Part shown: positions 1 through 9,053 of the stretch, one piece after another
Numbering within the stretch: position 1 is the stretch's first letter
Layout of the letters: each line of letters begins with the position of its first letter
DNA from: Phycisphaeraceae bacterium
GTDB taxonomy: Bacteria > Planctomycetota > Phycisphaerae > Phycisphaerales > UBA1924
DNA length: 64,000 bases
Reading direction: 5' to 3'
NCBI GenBank assembly: GCA_019636655.1
Contig: JAHBXB010000005.1
Span: 62,001 to 126,000, forward strand
Translations under genes and position numbers: made by a program
The notes under the pieces: generated by a model
What the model saw: only the letters and a program-made list of their open reading frames with translations
Databases searched by the model: none
Told to the model about the DNA's origin: nothing

Positions 1-1
1 A

Positions 2-2827
2 CGGCAGAGGGCGTGGCTGCGGTCCAGGCGCGGCGTGGCGAGCGTGCTGGCGATGATGTTCGTCGTGCTCTTCGGCTCGCTGGCGGTGGCGATGGCGATC
101 GTGAGCAAGGGGAACCTGCGCACGGCGCAGACGCACCTGCACGTGATCCGCGCGATGGGCGCGGCGGAGACGGGGCTGGAACTCGCGAAGAAGCGGCTGT
201 CGGATGCGGCGGCGCGGTTCGTGATCGAGAAGGGCGCGATCGACCAGGACTACGGCACGCGGCTGTGGGCCGGGACGCTGGGGAGCGGGGACGGTCAGGT
301 CGTGGTGCTCGGTCCGCAGGACGGGCACAGCGAGGGGGCGACGCCGCGGGGCATCGCCGATGCGCTGGTAAGCGTCCACGGGGCCGACGGGAACGTGGTG
401 ACGATCCCTGGGGTGGTGAGCACTCCGGTGGTGACGACGGCGCCGTCGGGGACGGACACCACGGTGTACTCGGGGAGCAACTGGGTGGTGACGCCGGCGA
501 TCGCGGTGGACGGCTCGGCGACGGACGAGGGGTCCGGGCCGGCGGCGTTCCAGATCACGTATGCGCCGCTCGCGACGGGGACCGGGGTGCGGGTGATCGT
601 GACGGGGTACTCGAGCGTGACGGACCTGGGCTCGTCGTACACGGGGTCGTACGACCGGCTGAACAACCGGTACCGGCCGCTGTCGCGCGTGCTGGAGCAG
701 GACTTCCGGATCGAGAAGCGGCACCGGCACGCGATGCTGAGCCCCAGCCGCATCATGATCGGGAAGAACGTGCTGGTGAACGGAAAGTTGGGGGCGCGGT
801 ACACCGACGTGACGCAGAACAACGGGCATCCGATCGAGATGAGGTCGGACTTCAAGGGGATGTCGCCGGTCCTGGACACGAAGCTGCAGCGGCTGCTCGA
901 CAAGCTGGCGGACTACGACGTTGACGGGGACAACCGGCTGCGGGTGGGGCATCCGATCGAGGGGCAGGGGATGCCCGAGCCGGAGGACTTCGACGGTGAC
1001 GGTGCGCCCGACAACGCGTTCGCGGACGTGACCGGGGATGGGTACGTCGATGAGTTCGACGTGTTCATCAGTCACTACGACACGAACGGGGACGGGCGGG
1101 TGGTGCTGTCGTCTCGCCTGACGACGGGGACGCCGGCGGAGGGCTCGAGCCCGGAGTTCACGGCGGACGACGACCTGGCGCTGCTGCTGGACTCGGCCAT
1201 GCCGGACCGGAACCGCAACGGCGTGTTCGGCTTCGAGGACGACAACCGCAACGGGCGGTGGGACGCGGGGGAGCGGCTGCTGGACTTTGATGCGCGCAAC
1301 GGGGTTTACCCGGATCGCGTGCTGGGGTGGCGGGACGGGGTGATCGACAAGAAGGATGCGTACGCAAAGGTGAAGGGCCGGCTGGTGTTCACGGCGACGC
1401 AGAGCGCGTGGCAGACGGCGCAGGGGGACGTGCACCAGCACCTGCGCGGGCCGATCGTGCCGACCGACGGGCAGTCGGCGACGCGGTATGACGCTCCTGA
1501 CCGGGAGGCGCCGGCGCTGTCGGCGGCGAGTTTCACGAACTCGCAGACGCCGCTGCGGGCGGCCGCGGACGGGGCGTCGTTCGCGGACCAGGTGGCGGCG
1601 CAGCTGGGCGTGGGCGCGGCGGACCTGCCGGGGTATACCGAGGCGAGCACGGACCCGACGGCGCCGCGGTACTTCCGGAGCGACCTGGACGATGCGGCGG
1701 TGTACGCGCAGACGGGGCGGCACCTGTACGAGCACGTGCCGTTCAACGCGCCCGCGTACTCGGACTACTACTACCGGGCGCGGTACGAGAACATGCACTT
1801 CAAGAACGTGCAGATCCCTGCGGGCAACAACGGGCTGTTCATCAACTGCACGTTCGCCGGGGCGACGTACGTCAGGACGGCGACGCAGAACACGCACCCG
1901 AACTGGTCGCTGTATGGCAAGATGGACTGGAACGAGACCGCGGGGCGCCCGGTGGCGAACACGCAGCCGCTGGACAAGAGCGACTTCCTGCGGTACACGA
2001 CCGGGCAGATCGGCGACGGGCCGAGCAACTACGACCAGTTCCCCAATCCGCCGGTGATCAACGGGAACACGGTGACGGGGGCGGCGCGGAACACGAAGCT
2101 GTATTCGAACAACATCCGGTTCCACAACTGCCTCTTCGTGGGCTCGCTGGTGAGCGACACGCCGGAGGCGTACACGCACGTTCGGAACAAGATGCAGTTC
2201 ACCGGGTCCACGCGGTTCACGGACGAGCACCCGGACGAGCCGGCGAACCCGGACCTGAACCCGAACTCGGACGACCTGGGCGAGATCAAGAAGAGTTCGA
2301 TGATGCTGCCGAACTACTCGGTGGACATCGGGCAGTTCAACAGCCCGACGGACACGTTCGTGGGCGGGCCGACGGGGCAGGACGTCCGGCTGACGGGGAC
2401 GATCGTGGCCGGGGTGCTGGACATCCGCGGCACGGCGTCGGTGGATGGGACGCTGCTGCTGACCTTCGCGCCCGTGGCGGGGCAGGGACCGCTGCAGGAT
2501 CCGCTGGGGAACCCGGTGGGCAACACCGCGGGGTTCAATGCGACGATCGGGTACTTCGGTCAGGCGGACGGTGACGGCGAGAGCATCGATCCGTCGCTGC
2601 TGCCGGTGGTCGGCGGGGTGCGGATCGCGGGGTGGGACACGGATGGGGACGGGGTGATCGACGTCCCGGGCGACCAGGCCCAGCCGCCGGGGTCGACCGC
2701 GGTGCCGTTCTACGGGTATGGCCGGGTGACGCTGAACTGGAATCCGAACCTTCCGATGCCCGATGGGATCATGCTGCCGGTGTCGGCGGTGCCCGTGTCG
2801 AACAGTTACCGGGAGGGGCGCCGATGA
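2..2827 (+). CDS. PilX-like pilus/secretion-associated protein with EF-hand-type loops (5' partial)
   Basis: The frame is open to the first base of the window. The only usable start inside is a GTG at 35, but the residues before it are Arg-rich and directly precede a hydrophobic segment (VLAMMFVVLFGSLAVAMAIV), as in PilX-type N-termini, so the true start is probably upstream. After the single N-terminal membrane helix comes a long exported region of about 900 residues. It holds several Asp-rich calcium-binding-like loops (DVDGDNRL, DFDGDGAPD, DTNGDGR, DRNRNGVFG, DTDGDGVID). The gene overlaps the next one, a prepilin, by 4 nt (ATGA), so the two are translationally coupled. The role is inferred: a minor pilin or pseudopilus component, or a cell-surface protein delivered by that machinery. 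No catalytic domain was recognised. Confidence 0.75.
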   Translation, partial: RQRAWLRSRRGVASVLAMMFVVLFGSLAVAMAIVSKGNLRTAQTHLHVIRAMGAAETGLELAKKRLSDAAARFVIEKGAIDQDYGTRLWAGTLGSGDGQVVVLGPQDGHSEGATPRGIADALVSVHGADGNVVTIPGVVSTPVVTTAPSGTDTTVYSGSNWVVTPAIAVDGSATDEGSGPAAFQITYAPLATGTGVRVIVTGYSSVTDLGSSYTGSYDRLNNRYRPLSRVLEQDFRIEKRHRHAMLSPSRIMIGKNVLVNGKLGARYTDVTQNNGHPIEMRSDFKGMSPVLDTKLQRLLDKLADYDVDGDNRLRVGHPIEGQGMPEPEDFDGDGAPDNAFADVTGDGYVDEFDVFISHYDTNGDGRVVLSSRLTTGTPAEGSSPEFTADDDLALLLDSAMPDRNRNGVFGFEDDNRNGRWDAGERLLDFDARNGVYPDRVLGWRDGVIDKKDAYAKVKGRLVFTATQSAWQTAQGDVHQHLRGPIVPTDGQSATRYDAPDREAPALSAASFTNSQTPLRAAADGASFADQVAAQLGVGAADLPGYTEASTDPTAPRYFRSDLDDAAVYAQTGRHLYEHVPFNAPAYSDYYYRARYENMHFKNVQIPAGNNGLFINCTFAGATYVRTATQNTHPNWSLYGKMDWNETAGRPVANTQPLDKSDFLRYTTGQIGDGPSNYDQFPNPPVINGNTVTGAARNTKLYSNNIRFHNCLFVGSLVSDTPEAYTHVRNKMQFTGSTRFTDEHPDEPANPDLNPNSDDLGEIKKSSMMLPNYSVDIGQFNSPTDTFVGGPTGQDVRLTGTIVAGVLDIRGTASVDGTLLLTFAPVAGQGPLQDPLGNPVGNTAGFNATIGYFGQADGDGESIDPSLLPVVGGVRIAGWDTDGDGVIDVPGDQAQPPGSTAVPFYGYGRVTLNWNPNLPMPDGIMLPVSAVPVSNSYREGRR

Positions 2828-3459
2828 GCACGAACCTGAAGGGAGCGACGGGGCGTCGAGGGCGCGCGGGGTTCAGCATCGTGGAGTTGCTGATCGCGCT
2901 GTCGATCAGTGCGCTGCTGCTGACGGCGACGCTTGGGGCGCTGGACGCGGCGTGGAAGTCGTACAAGCACACGACGGAGTCGGCGTCGACGCACGTGGTG
3001 TCGCGGATCGTGATCCACCGGATGCTGTCGCTGATCCGGACGGGGAGCGAGTTCGGGCCGTACCCGGCGGATTTCTTTGATTCGGCGCAGAATCCCGTGA
3101 CGTCGAACTTCATCGAGTTTGTGTCGGAGGAGGACCGGCTGGCGGGGGTGGATCGGATTACGCGCATCGAGCGCCGGGATGTGGCGGGGCGGCCTGGGGA
3201 GTACGAACTGTGGTACGTGCGGCTGAACTCAGAGACGCTCCCGGCGGCCGTGGAATCGGAGCGGCCGCTGCTCAGGGGTGTGCGGGAGGCGCTGTTCCTG
3301 CTGGAGTACGAGCCGGGCCCGCGGCTGGTGAAGGCGACGCTCGACCTGACGATCGAACCAAACGACGATGAGTCGATCGCAACGGGCGGGCAGTTGGACA
3401 CGCCGACGATCCGCCTGGTGGCCTCGGCGACGCCGCGGCAACTGGAAGTGCAGGAGTAA
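2824..3459 (+). CDS. Prepilin-type N-terminal cleavage/methylation domain protein (minor pseudopilin-like)
   Basis: This 211-residue protein has a class III signal. A basic leader ends in Gly16, followed by FSIVELLIALSISALLLTA with the diagnostic Glu at +5 of the mature protein. Prepilin peptidase would cut after Gly16 and the helix would pack into a pilus or type II secretion pseudopilus. The rest is a globular domain of the minor pseudopilin J/PulJ size class; the exact subfamily is not resolved. It overlaps the upstream PilX-like gene by 4 nt. It runs convergent to the NAD(P)HX dehydratase gene with about 28 nt between the stops and no obvious terminator. Confidence 0.85.
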   Translation: MSTNLKGATGRRGRAGFSIVELLIALSISALLLTATLGALDAAWKSYKHTTESASTHVVSRIVIHRMLSLIRTGSEFGPYPADFFDSAQNPVTSNFIEFVSEEDRLAGVDRITRIERRDVAGRPGEYELWYVRLNSETLPAAVESERPLLRGVREALFLLEYEPGPRLVKATLDLTIEPNDDESIATGGQLDTPTIRLVASATPRQLEVQE

Positions 3460-3487
3460 GGCGGCTCGCTGGGCCTTTCGAATCTGG

Positions 3488-4444
3488 CTACGAACGCTGC
3501 CGCTGCACCGCCGCGGGGAGGTGGGTGAGCAGGTCGGTGGCGAGCATGCCGCCGGAGGCGTTGCTGTCGGTGCGCCAGAGGTCGGCGGCGTCGCCGTGGA
3601 TGTGGACGGCGAGGGCGGCGGCCTGGAAGAGGTCGAGGGGGCGGTCAGGCGGGCGAGGGGTGGGGACGCGGGTCGGTAGGGATGCCGGCGCGGGGACAAA
3701 CTGGGCGATCATCGCGGCGAGCAGGCCTGTCAGGACATCGCCCGAGCCGCCGGTGGCGAGGGCTGGGTTGCCGGTGGAGTTGATCCAGGTACGGGCGCCG
3801 TCGGAAACGACGGTGTGGTGGCCCTTGAGGACGACGACGCAGGCGAGGCGTTGGGCCATCTGTTCCGCCGCGCGTTCGCGGGAGGTATCGAGGCCCATGG
3901 CGTCGTTCATGCCCATGCCCTTGGCGAGGCGGCGGAACTCGCCCGGGTGAGGGGTGATGACGGTGGGGGCGGTGAGATCGCGGGTGAGTTGGGGGATCTC
4001 GGAGAGGGCGTTGAGCGCATCGGCATCGACGACGACGGGAACGCGGTCCTGCTGGACAGCGCGGAGGGCCGCAGCGCGGGGGCCGTCGCCGCGGCCCATG
4101 CCGGGGCCGACGGCGAGGCAGGTGCACTCGGAGGCGGCGCGGTCGATGGCGGCGGCGGCCTCGTGTGGGAGGATCATGCCGCGGGGATCAACGGGGATAG
4201 GGATGCCGGTGGCCACCGGGGCGATCTGAAGGGTGGCGTCGAGGATGGGAGCGGGGGCGACGATCTTGGCGAGACCCGACCCGGCGCGGAGCGCCGCGAG
4301 AGCGGCGAGCGCTGGGGCGCCGATCATGCGGAGGTCGGCCCCGGCGCAGCCGCCGACGACGGCGACAGTGCCGAAGGTGCCCTTGTGGGCGTCGGGGGCG
4401 CGTTGTGGGAGGCGAGGAATGAGGATCGCTTCGGGCTGGGGCAT
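3488..4444 (-). CDS. nnrD: ADP-dependent NAD(P)H-hydrate dehydratase
   Basis: The enzyme repairs hydrated NADH and NADPH (NADHX/NADPHX) to the normal cofactors at the cost of ADP, in the cytoplasm. The 318-residue product is a ribokinase-like YjeF C-terminal domain. It shows an N-terminal KGTFGTVAVVGG nucleotide-fold start, TPHPGEFRRLA in the middle, KGHHTVV, and GNPALATGGSGDVLTG near residues 222-237 with the catalytic Asp of GGSGD. The YjeF N-terminal epimerase domain is absent, so the epimerase must be encoded elsewhere. It lies 16 nt downstream of the transglutaminase-like gene on the same strand and is probably cotranscribed with it. A Pro/Arg-rich insertion follows the GGSGD block. Confidence 0.9.
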   Translation of the reverse strand: MPQPEAILIPRLPQRAPDAHKGTFGTVAVVGGCAGADLRMIGAPALAALAALRAGSGLAKIVAPAPILDATLQIAPVATGIPIPVDPRGMILPHEAAAAIDRAASECTCLAVGPGMGRGDGPRAAALRAVQQDRVPVVVDADALNALSEIPQLTRDLTAPTVITPHPGEFRRLAKGMGMNDAMGLDTSRERAAEQMAQRLACVVVLKGHHTVVSDGARTWINSTGNPALATGGSGDVLTGLLAAMIAQFVPAPASLPTRVPTPRPPDRPLDLFQAAALAVHIHGDAADLWRTDSNASGGMLATDLLTHLPAAVQRQRS

Positions 4445-4460
4445 GAGAGGGGCCTGCGGG

Positions 4461-5945
4461 TTACGGGTTTGCCTGCTCGACCTTGACCTCGAGCCGGCCC
4501 AGCAGCGGGGCGAGTGCGACGAGGGGGTTCATGCCGCCGGTGTCGGCGAGCGGTGAGACGGAGAGGGTGATGTGGGTGGCGTCGAAGTGGAACGAGGGAG
4601 GGAGCGTGGCGTCGAGATCGACCCAGGTGGGTTTGCCGTCGACCTCGATGAGGGCCTGCGCCCACATGTGGTAGCCGAAGATCGCCTTGGAGCCGGCGAA
4701 CGCGTCTGCGTAGATCAGGCCGGAAGCCACGCGTGCGGGGATGCCGTCGGCGCGGAGCATCGCGGCGAGGAGGCAGCCGTGCTCGGAGCAATCGCCCTGC
4801 TTGGAGCGGGCGACTTCGGAGGCGCTGGCGAATCCGACGCCCAGATCCTTCTTGGAGATATAGGTGTGCACAAAGTCGCGGAGCGTTGTGGCACGGGCGA
4901 GGGCATCGCCGGGTGCGGCCTTGGCGAGGGCCTCGTCCTTGAGGCGGATCACCTCGGGATCGTTGCTGTCCAGGGCGCTGCTGGCGGTGGTGTAGGCGGC
5001 GTTGGCGGAATCGACGGGGTCGGCGGGCGTGCCCGGGCCGGAGGTGGAGACACTCACGCGGGCGGAGCGGGCGTCGATGGGCTCGACCTTCTGCGCGCCG
5101 GTGTCCGGGAGGGCCGGGAACTCGCCTTCGGGGATCGAAAGGACGAAGCGGGCGTTGCGGATGGAGCGGGGCTTCTCGATCGGTCGGTCCGGCTTGACGA
5201 ACGTGCGCTGCATCAGTTCCGGGGGATCGAGCTTGGCGAGGGCAAGGTCCTTGTCGGCGGCGAGGATGGTCATGGTGATGCCGCCGATGTCGGTGGTGGA
5301 GCGAACAGCGACGCCCCGCTCGTCGACGAAGGCGGTGGTGGCGATGTTGGGGACGGTGCTGATGGTCTGGGAGAGTTTGATCGCGGGGACGGTCTTCCCG
5401 AGGGCCTCAACGGTGGTGCGCTCGAGGACCTTGGCGGTGAGGATGAAGGGTTCGGGGCCGGTGGAGGGGTCGATGGTGCGGAGTTCGATCGTCTCGGCGC
5501 CGGCCTCGAGGCGCTTGGCGGTGAACTCCGCCGCGGCGGCGGGGGTAAGCCAGATGCCATCGGGGAGAGGGACGGTCGTCGTGGTGGGCTTGCCGCCGGG
5601 GATGGTGGTGACGACGGTGAGGTCGTCGGCGTTGTAGGTCCACGTGGTGGTGGTCGGCTTGGTGCCGAAGGCCTGGACGGACTTCATGGAGACGGGCTTG
5701 CCATCGATGGTCTCGACGAACTCGGTGGAAAAGCGCAGGGACATGACGGTGGCGCCGCGCTTGATCTTGAAGCGGGTGTCTGTGGTCGAGGTGATGCGGT
5801 CGCCGTCAGTTTTCTGGACGGTGTGCATGTAGCCGCTGCGCTGGCCGTCCATGTCGATGACGTACCAGAGATCGCTGTCCGGCGGCGCCGCGGAGAGGAC
5901 GGAGGCCGGGAAGATCGCGAGGAGGATGGTGAGGAGGAGTCGCAT
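4461..5945 (-). CDS. Exported transglutaminase-like domain protein
   Basis: This 494-residue protein starts with a clear signal peptide (MRLLLTILLAIFPASVLSAA). The open frame runs much further upstream, through tatD on the other strand, so I placed the start at the ATG before the signal peptide. The C-terminal third is a transglutaminase/cysteine-protease fold: Cys in GDCSEHG (about residue 383), His in GYHMWAQ (about 424) and Asp in WVDLDAT (about 441), in the correct order. The N-terminal two thirds show no recognised domain. A TACTCT element ends 5 nt before the ATG, so the mRNA is probably leaderless. Likely periplasmic; substrate unknown. Confidence 0.85.
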   Translation of the reverse strand: MRLLLTILLAIFPASVLSAAPPDSDLWYVIDMDGQRSGYMHTVQKTDGDRITSTTDTRFKIKRGATVMSLRFSTEFVETIDGKPVSMKSVQAFGTKPTTTTWTYNADDLTVVTTIPGGKPTTTTVPLPDGIWLTPAAAAEFTAKRLEAGAETIELRTIDPSTGPEPFILTAKVLERTTVEALGKTVPAIKLSQTISTVPNIATTAFVDERGVAVRSTTDIGGITMTILAADKDLALAKLDPPELMQRTFVKPDRPIEKPRSIRNARFVLSIPEGEFPALPDTGAQKVEPIDARSARVSVSTSGPGTPADPVDSANAAYTTASSALDSNDPEVIRLKDEALAKAAPGDALARATTLRDFVHTYISKKDLGVGFASASEVARSKQGDCSEHGCLLAAMLRADGIPARVASGLIYADAFAGSKAIFGYHMWAQALIEVDGKPTWVDLDATLPPSFHFDATHITLSVSPLADTGGMNPLVALAPLLGRLEVKVEQANP

Positions 5946-5950
5946 CGGAA

Positions 5951-5956
5951 AGAGTA
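5951..5956 (-). promoter_or_regulatory. -10-like element of the transglutaminase gene
   Basis: TACTCT on the minus strand, five bases before the ATG at 5945. The distance places the transcription start at or next to the start codon (leaderless). No convincing -35 is seen. Confidence 0.4.
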
Positions 5957-6009
5957 GGTGGCGACTAATCGAGGGGGGGCCGGGTTGGCCGGTGGCCCGG
6001 GTGGACGGA

Positions 6010-6015
6010 TACCGT
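6010..6015 (+). promoter_or_regulatory. -10-like element of tatD
   Basis: TACCGT five bases before the GTG at 6021. It fits the TANNNT-(5-8)-start pattern seen at other genes in the window and supports the internal GTG as the real start. Confidence 0.35.
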
Positions 6016-6020
6016 CGGGC

Positions 6021-6845
6021 GTGATCGATACGCATTGCCATCTGACGTTTCCGGATTTTGAGGGGAGGGTGGAAGAAGAGTTGGAGGAGGCCTCGCGCCT
6101 TGGCGTGACGGGGATGATCACCATCTCGACGACGGTGGAGGATGCGGCGCGGGCGCTGGCGGTGGCGAGGATGCACGAGCGGGTGTGGTGCGCGGCGGGG
6201 GTGCACCCGCTGTACGCGGACCAGGCGGGGCCATCGGTGGGGCACGACTGGGACGCGATGTACGCGGTGGCGAGCGATGCGCGGTGCGTGGCGTGGGGGG
6301 AACTCGGGCTGGACAACCACTACAAGGAGCCCGAAGCGCGTGTGCAGCGGGCGGTGCTGGAGGAGCAACTGGAGTTCATCCAGAAGTGTTCGCGCGGTGA
6401 GTGGCGGAGCAGGCAGGGGGGCGTGGCGATCCGGAAGCCGGTCGTGGTGCACTGCCGCGAGGCGTTCGACGACCTGATCCCGGTGCTGCGGGGAACGTCG
6501 CTGCCGCCGGAGCGGTTTGTCTTCCACTGTTTCACGGGGACGCCGGCGGATGTGCGGAAGGTGCTGGACTTCGGGGCGAGCGTGTCGTTCACGGGGGTGG
6601 CGACGTATCGCAACGCGGCGGAGGTGAAGGAGGCGGCTCGGCTGGTCCCGGCGGACCGGGTGATGGTGGAAACCGATGCGCCATTCCTGGCGCCCGATCC
6701 GATGAGGGGGAGGCGGCCGTGCCGGCCGGCGTGGACGCGGTACGTGGCGGAGTCGCTGGCGGCGACGAGGGGGGAGGGATTCGACGCGTTCCACGAGCAG
6801 GTGAACCGGAACACACGGGCGTTCTTCGGGGTGGATGCGAGGTAG
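6021..6845 (+). CDS. tatD: TatD family metal-dependent hydrolase (DNase)
   Basis: This 274-residue protein is an amidohydrolase-fold TatD enzyme. It begins VIDTHCHLTFPDF (HxH metal ligands), continues with WGELGLDNHY (Glu ligand), PVVVHCREAF and FHCFTG (His ligands), and ends with METDAPFLAP (Asp ligand). Family members are 3'-5' exonucleases or hydrolases with two divalent metals. The frame is open from an upstream ATG at 5958, but that would add about 21 low-complexity residues before the universally N-terminal IDTHCHL motif. GTG 6021 is preferred and also sits just after a -10-like element. A short insertion around GEWRSRQGG is unusual. lgt follows directly. Confidence 0.9.
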   Translation: MIDTHCHLTFPDFEGRVEEELEEASRLGVTGMITISTTVEDAARALAVARMHERVWCAAGVHPLYADQAGPSVGHDWDAMYAVASDARCVAWGELGLDNHYKEPEARVQRAVLEEQLEFIQKCSRGEWRSRQGGVAIRKPVVVHCREAFDDLIPVLRGTSLPPERFVFHCFTGTPADVRKVLDFGASVSFTGVATYRNAAEVKEAARLVPADRVMVETDAPFLAPDPMRGRRPCRPAWTRYVAESLAATRGEGFDAFHEQVNRNTRAFFGVDAR

Positions 6846-6873
6846 GTGGGCGCGGCGGATTGGCCGCCGCTGC

Positions 6874-6879
6874 TATGCT
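6874..6879 (+). promoter_or_regulatory. -10-like element of lgt
   Basis: TATGCT, a good match to the -10 consensus, with eight bases between it and the lgt ATG at 6888. This implies a transcript with almost no 5' leader. Confidence 0.45.
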
Positions 6880-6887
6880 GCGGACCG

Positions 6888-7979
6888 ATGCTGATCACGC
6901 TCGCCGCATGGCTGCACACGCTCGACCCGTTTCTCGTGAGGTTCACGGATTCCTTCGGGATCCGGTGGTATGGCCTGGCGTACCTTGCCGGGTTCGTGGT
7001 GGCGTACCTGATCATGCGGGGGCTGGCGAAGCGGGGGTTGATCCTCATTCCCTACGAGCGAGTGGGGGATGCGTTGATGTGGCTGATCGCGGGGGTGCTG
7101 GTGGGCGGCCGGCTGGGGTATGCGCTGGTGTATCAGCGGTCGCTGTTCGTGGAGTTCTCGAGTTCGCCGCCGTGGTGGGGGCTGCTGGCGATCAACCACG
7201 GCGGGATGGCGAGCCACGGGGGGATCGTGGGGGCGATCCTTGCGTCGTGGCGGATCTCGCGCGGGTGGAAGGGAGCCGATGGGCAGGTGCACGGCCGCTG
7301 CACGATGCTGCACCTGCTGGACGTGATCGGGCTTGTCTCGCCGTTCGGGCTGCTGTTCGGGCGGTTGGCGAACTTTGTCAACGGCGAGTTGCTGGGGCGG
7401 ATCATGTCGAAGCCGGGCGTCGAGGGGCCGTGGTGGACGGTGCAGTATCCGCAGGAGTTGAGCGGGTGGGTGGCCCCGGGTCTGCCGCCGGAGGGGCACA
7501 CGCCGGTGTTGTCGGTTGAGCAGCAGGCGGAGTTGTGGGCCCTGGTGCGAAAGAGCGCGTTGCCGAACCAGACGTTCGGTCAGGCGGTGAATCACCTGAT
7601 CGAAACGGCGGGGCGGCACGCGGCGGAACTCAAGCCGCTGCTGGCCTCGCGGGTGCCGTCGCAGTTGCTGCAGGGGGCGGCGGAGGGGCTGGTGCTCGGT
7701 GCGGTGGTGTGGATGGTGTGGTACAAGCCGCGCAAGCCGGGGGTTGTCGCGGGAGTCTGGCTGGCGGCGTATGGGGTGTTGCGGGTGGTGACGGAGATTT
7801 GGCGACTGCCGGACCCGCAGTTTGTCGGGGCGGATGCTAGGCCGTACGGGCTCAGCCGCGGGCAGTGGCTCAGCGTGGTGATGGTGGTGGGGGGGCTGGG
7901 GCTGCTGTGGTACAGCCTGACGCGGGCGAACGCGGCGGTGGGCGGGTGGTGGCGCGGGAAGGAACGGGCGGCGGCCTAA
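6888..7979 (+). CDS. lgt: Prolipoprotein diacylglyceryl transferase
   Basis: Lgt transfers diacylglycerol from phosphatidylglycerol to the lipobox Cys of prolipoproteins in the inner membrane. The 363-residue product shows the family landmarks: FGIRWYGLAYLAGF in the first helix, HGGMASHGG with the essential His region, and FGRLANFVNGELLGR, matching the Lgt signature with Ala in place of the second Gly. An extra segment of about 80 residues (SGWVAPGLPPEGHTP onward to LLASRVPSQ) lies between the signature and the last helices, making the protein longer than the usual 270-300 residues. ATG 6888 is chosen over the open frame from 6846 because it gives the usual N-terminus and sits just after a TATGCT element. 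Confidence 0.92.
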   Translation: MLITLAAWLHTLDPFLVRFTDSFGIRWYGLAYLAGFVVAYLIMRGLAKRGLILIPYERVGDALMWLIAGVLVGGRLGYALVYQRSLFVEFSSSPPWWGLLAINHGGMASHGGIVGAILASWRISRGWKGADGQVHGRCTMLHLLDVIGLVSPFGLLFGRLANFVNGELLGRIMSKPGVEGPWWTVQYPQELSGWVAPGLPPEGHTPVLSVEQQAELWALVRKSALPNQTFGQAVNHLIETAGRHAAELKPLLASRVPSQLLQGAAEGLVLGAVVWMVWYKPRKPGVVAGVWLAAYGVLRVVTEIWRLPDPQFVGADARPYGLSRGQWLSVVMVVGGLGLLWYSLTRANAAVGGWWRGKERAAA

Positions 7980-8011
7980 GGTGTGCGTCACGGCCAGGAG
8001 ATGCAAGATCC

Positions 8012-9052
8012 ATGAACATTCTGGTGACCGGCGGTGCGGGGTACATCGGGTCGCACGCGGTGCAGCGGCTGGTGCGCGATGGGCACCGGGTGGTGGCGCT
8101 GGACAACCTTTTCCGCGGGCACCGCGAGGCGATCAACCTGATCGCGAGCGGGGCGGGAGGGAGGCTGACGTTCGTGCAGGGTGACGTGGGTGACCGGGGG
8201 CTGGTGGACCGGGTGCTGAGGGAGCACGGCATCGAGACGGTGATGCACTTTGCGGCGCTGGCGTACGTCGGCGAGAGCGTGAACGAGCCTCTGCGGTACT
8301 ACAGGAACAACGCGGCGGCGTCGCTGGTGCTTCTGGAGGCGTGTGCCGGCGCGGGCGTGGGACGGGTGGTGTTTTCCAGCACGTGCGCGACGTACGGCGA
8401 GCCCGCGGCGGATCGGATCCCGATCGCGGAGACGTGCCCGCAGTCGCCGATCAATCCGTACGGCTGGTCGAAACTGCACGTGGAGCACATGCTGCGGGAT
8501 GTGCACGCGCAGGCGCGGCGGCAGGGGCGTGCGTTTGCGTACGCGGCCCTGCGGTACTTCAACGTGGCCGGGAGCGACCGGACCGGGTTGATCGGGGAGC
8601 ACCACGAGCCGGAGACGCACCTGATCCCGGTGGTCCTGCAGGTGGCGCTCGGGCAGCGCGAGAAGGTGACGATCTTCGGAACGGATTATCCGACGCCCGA
8701 CGGCACGTGCATCCGGGACTATGTGCACGTGGAGGACCTGGTCGATGCGCACGTGGCGGTGATGGGATCGCTGGATCCGGCGAAGGACGAGAGCGGGCGG
8801 GTGTACAACCTGGGAATCGGGCGGGGGTACTCGGTGCGGGAGATCATCGGGGCGTGCGAGCGGGTGACAGGGAAGCGGATCGCGGTGGTGGAGGGCGACC
8901 GGCGCGCGGGGGATCCGCCGGCGCTGTACGCGGACCCGAGGAAGATCCAGAGGGACTTGTCGTGGCGGGCGTCGATCACGGATCTGGACGAGATCGTCGG
9001 CTCGGCGTGGCGGTGGTTCGAGAAGCACCCCCGCGGCTACGGGAGGGAATAG
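8012..9052 (+). CDS. galE: UDP-glucose 4-epimerase
   Basis: GalE interconverts UDP-glucose and UDP-galactose using bound NAD. The 346-residue protein is a complete extended short-chain dehydrogenase: TGGAGYIGSHAV at the N-terminus (Rossmann glycine motif), SSTCATYG (catalytic Ser/Thr), YGWSKLHVE (Tyr and Lys of YxxxK), and RYFNVAGSD and the IRDYVHVEDL motif typical of GalE. A Shine-Dalgarno-like CCAGGAG lies 11 nt before the ATG, which removes the long out-of-family extension upstream. It starts 32 nt after lgt. The next gene begins 1 nt after its stop, so these genes probably form a transcription unit. Confidence 0.93.
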   Translation: MNILVTGGAGYIGSHAVQRLVRDGHRVVALDNLFRGHREAINLIASGAGGRLTFVQGDVGDRGLVDRVLREHGIETVMHFAALAYVGESVNEPLRYYRNNAAASLVLLEACAGAGVGRVVFSSTCATYGEPAADRIPIAETCPQSPINPYGWSKLHVEHMLRDVHAQARRQGRAFAYAALRYFNVAGSDRTGLIGEHHEPETHLIPVVLQVALGQREKVTIFGTDYPTPDGTCIRDYVHVEDLVDAHVAVMGSLDPAKDESGRVYNLGIGRGYSVREIIGACERVTGKRIAVVEGDRRAGDPPALYADPRKIQRDLSWRASITDLDEIVGSAWRWFEKHPRGYGRE

Positions 9053-9053
9053 G

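Noticed and set aside
5958-6020. Longer tatD start at ATG 5958
   Set aside because: It would add a Gly/Arg-rich stretch before the conserved N-terminal IDTHCHL and would lie upstream of the likely transcription start.
4461-6794. A 777-codon open frame on the minus strand covering the transglutaminase gene and most of tatD
   Set aside because: Only the part from 5945 is like a protein family; the upstream part is antisense to tatD and is Arg/Pro/His-rich, a typical shadow in high-GC DNA.
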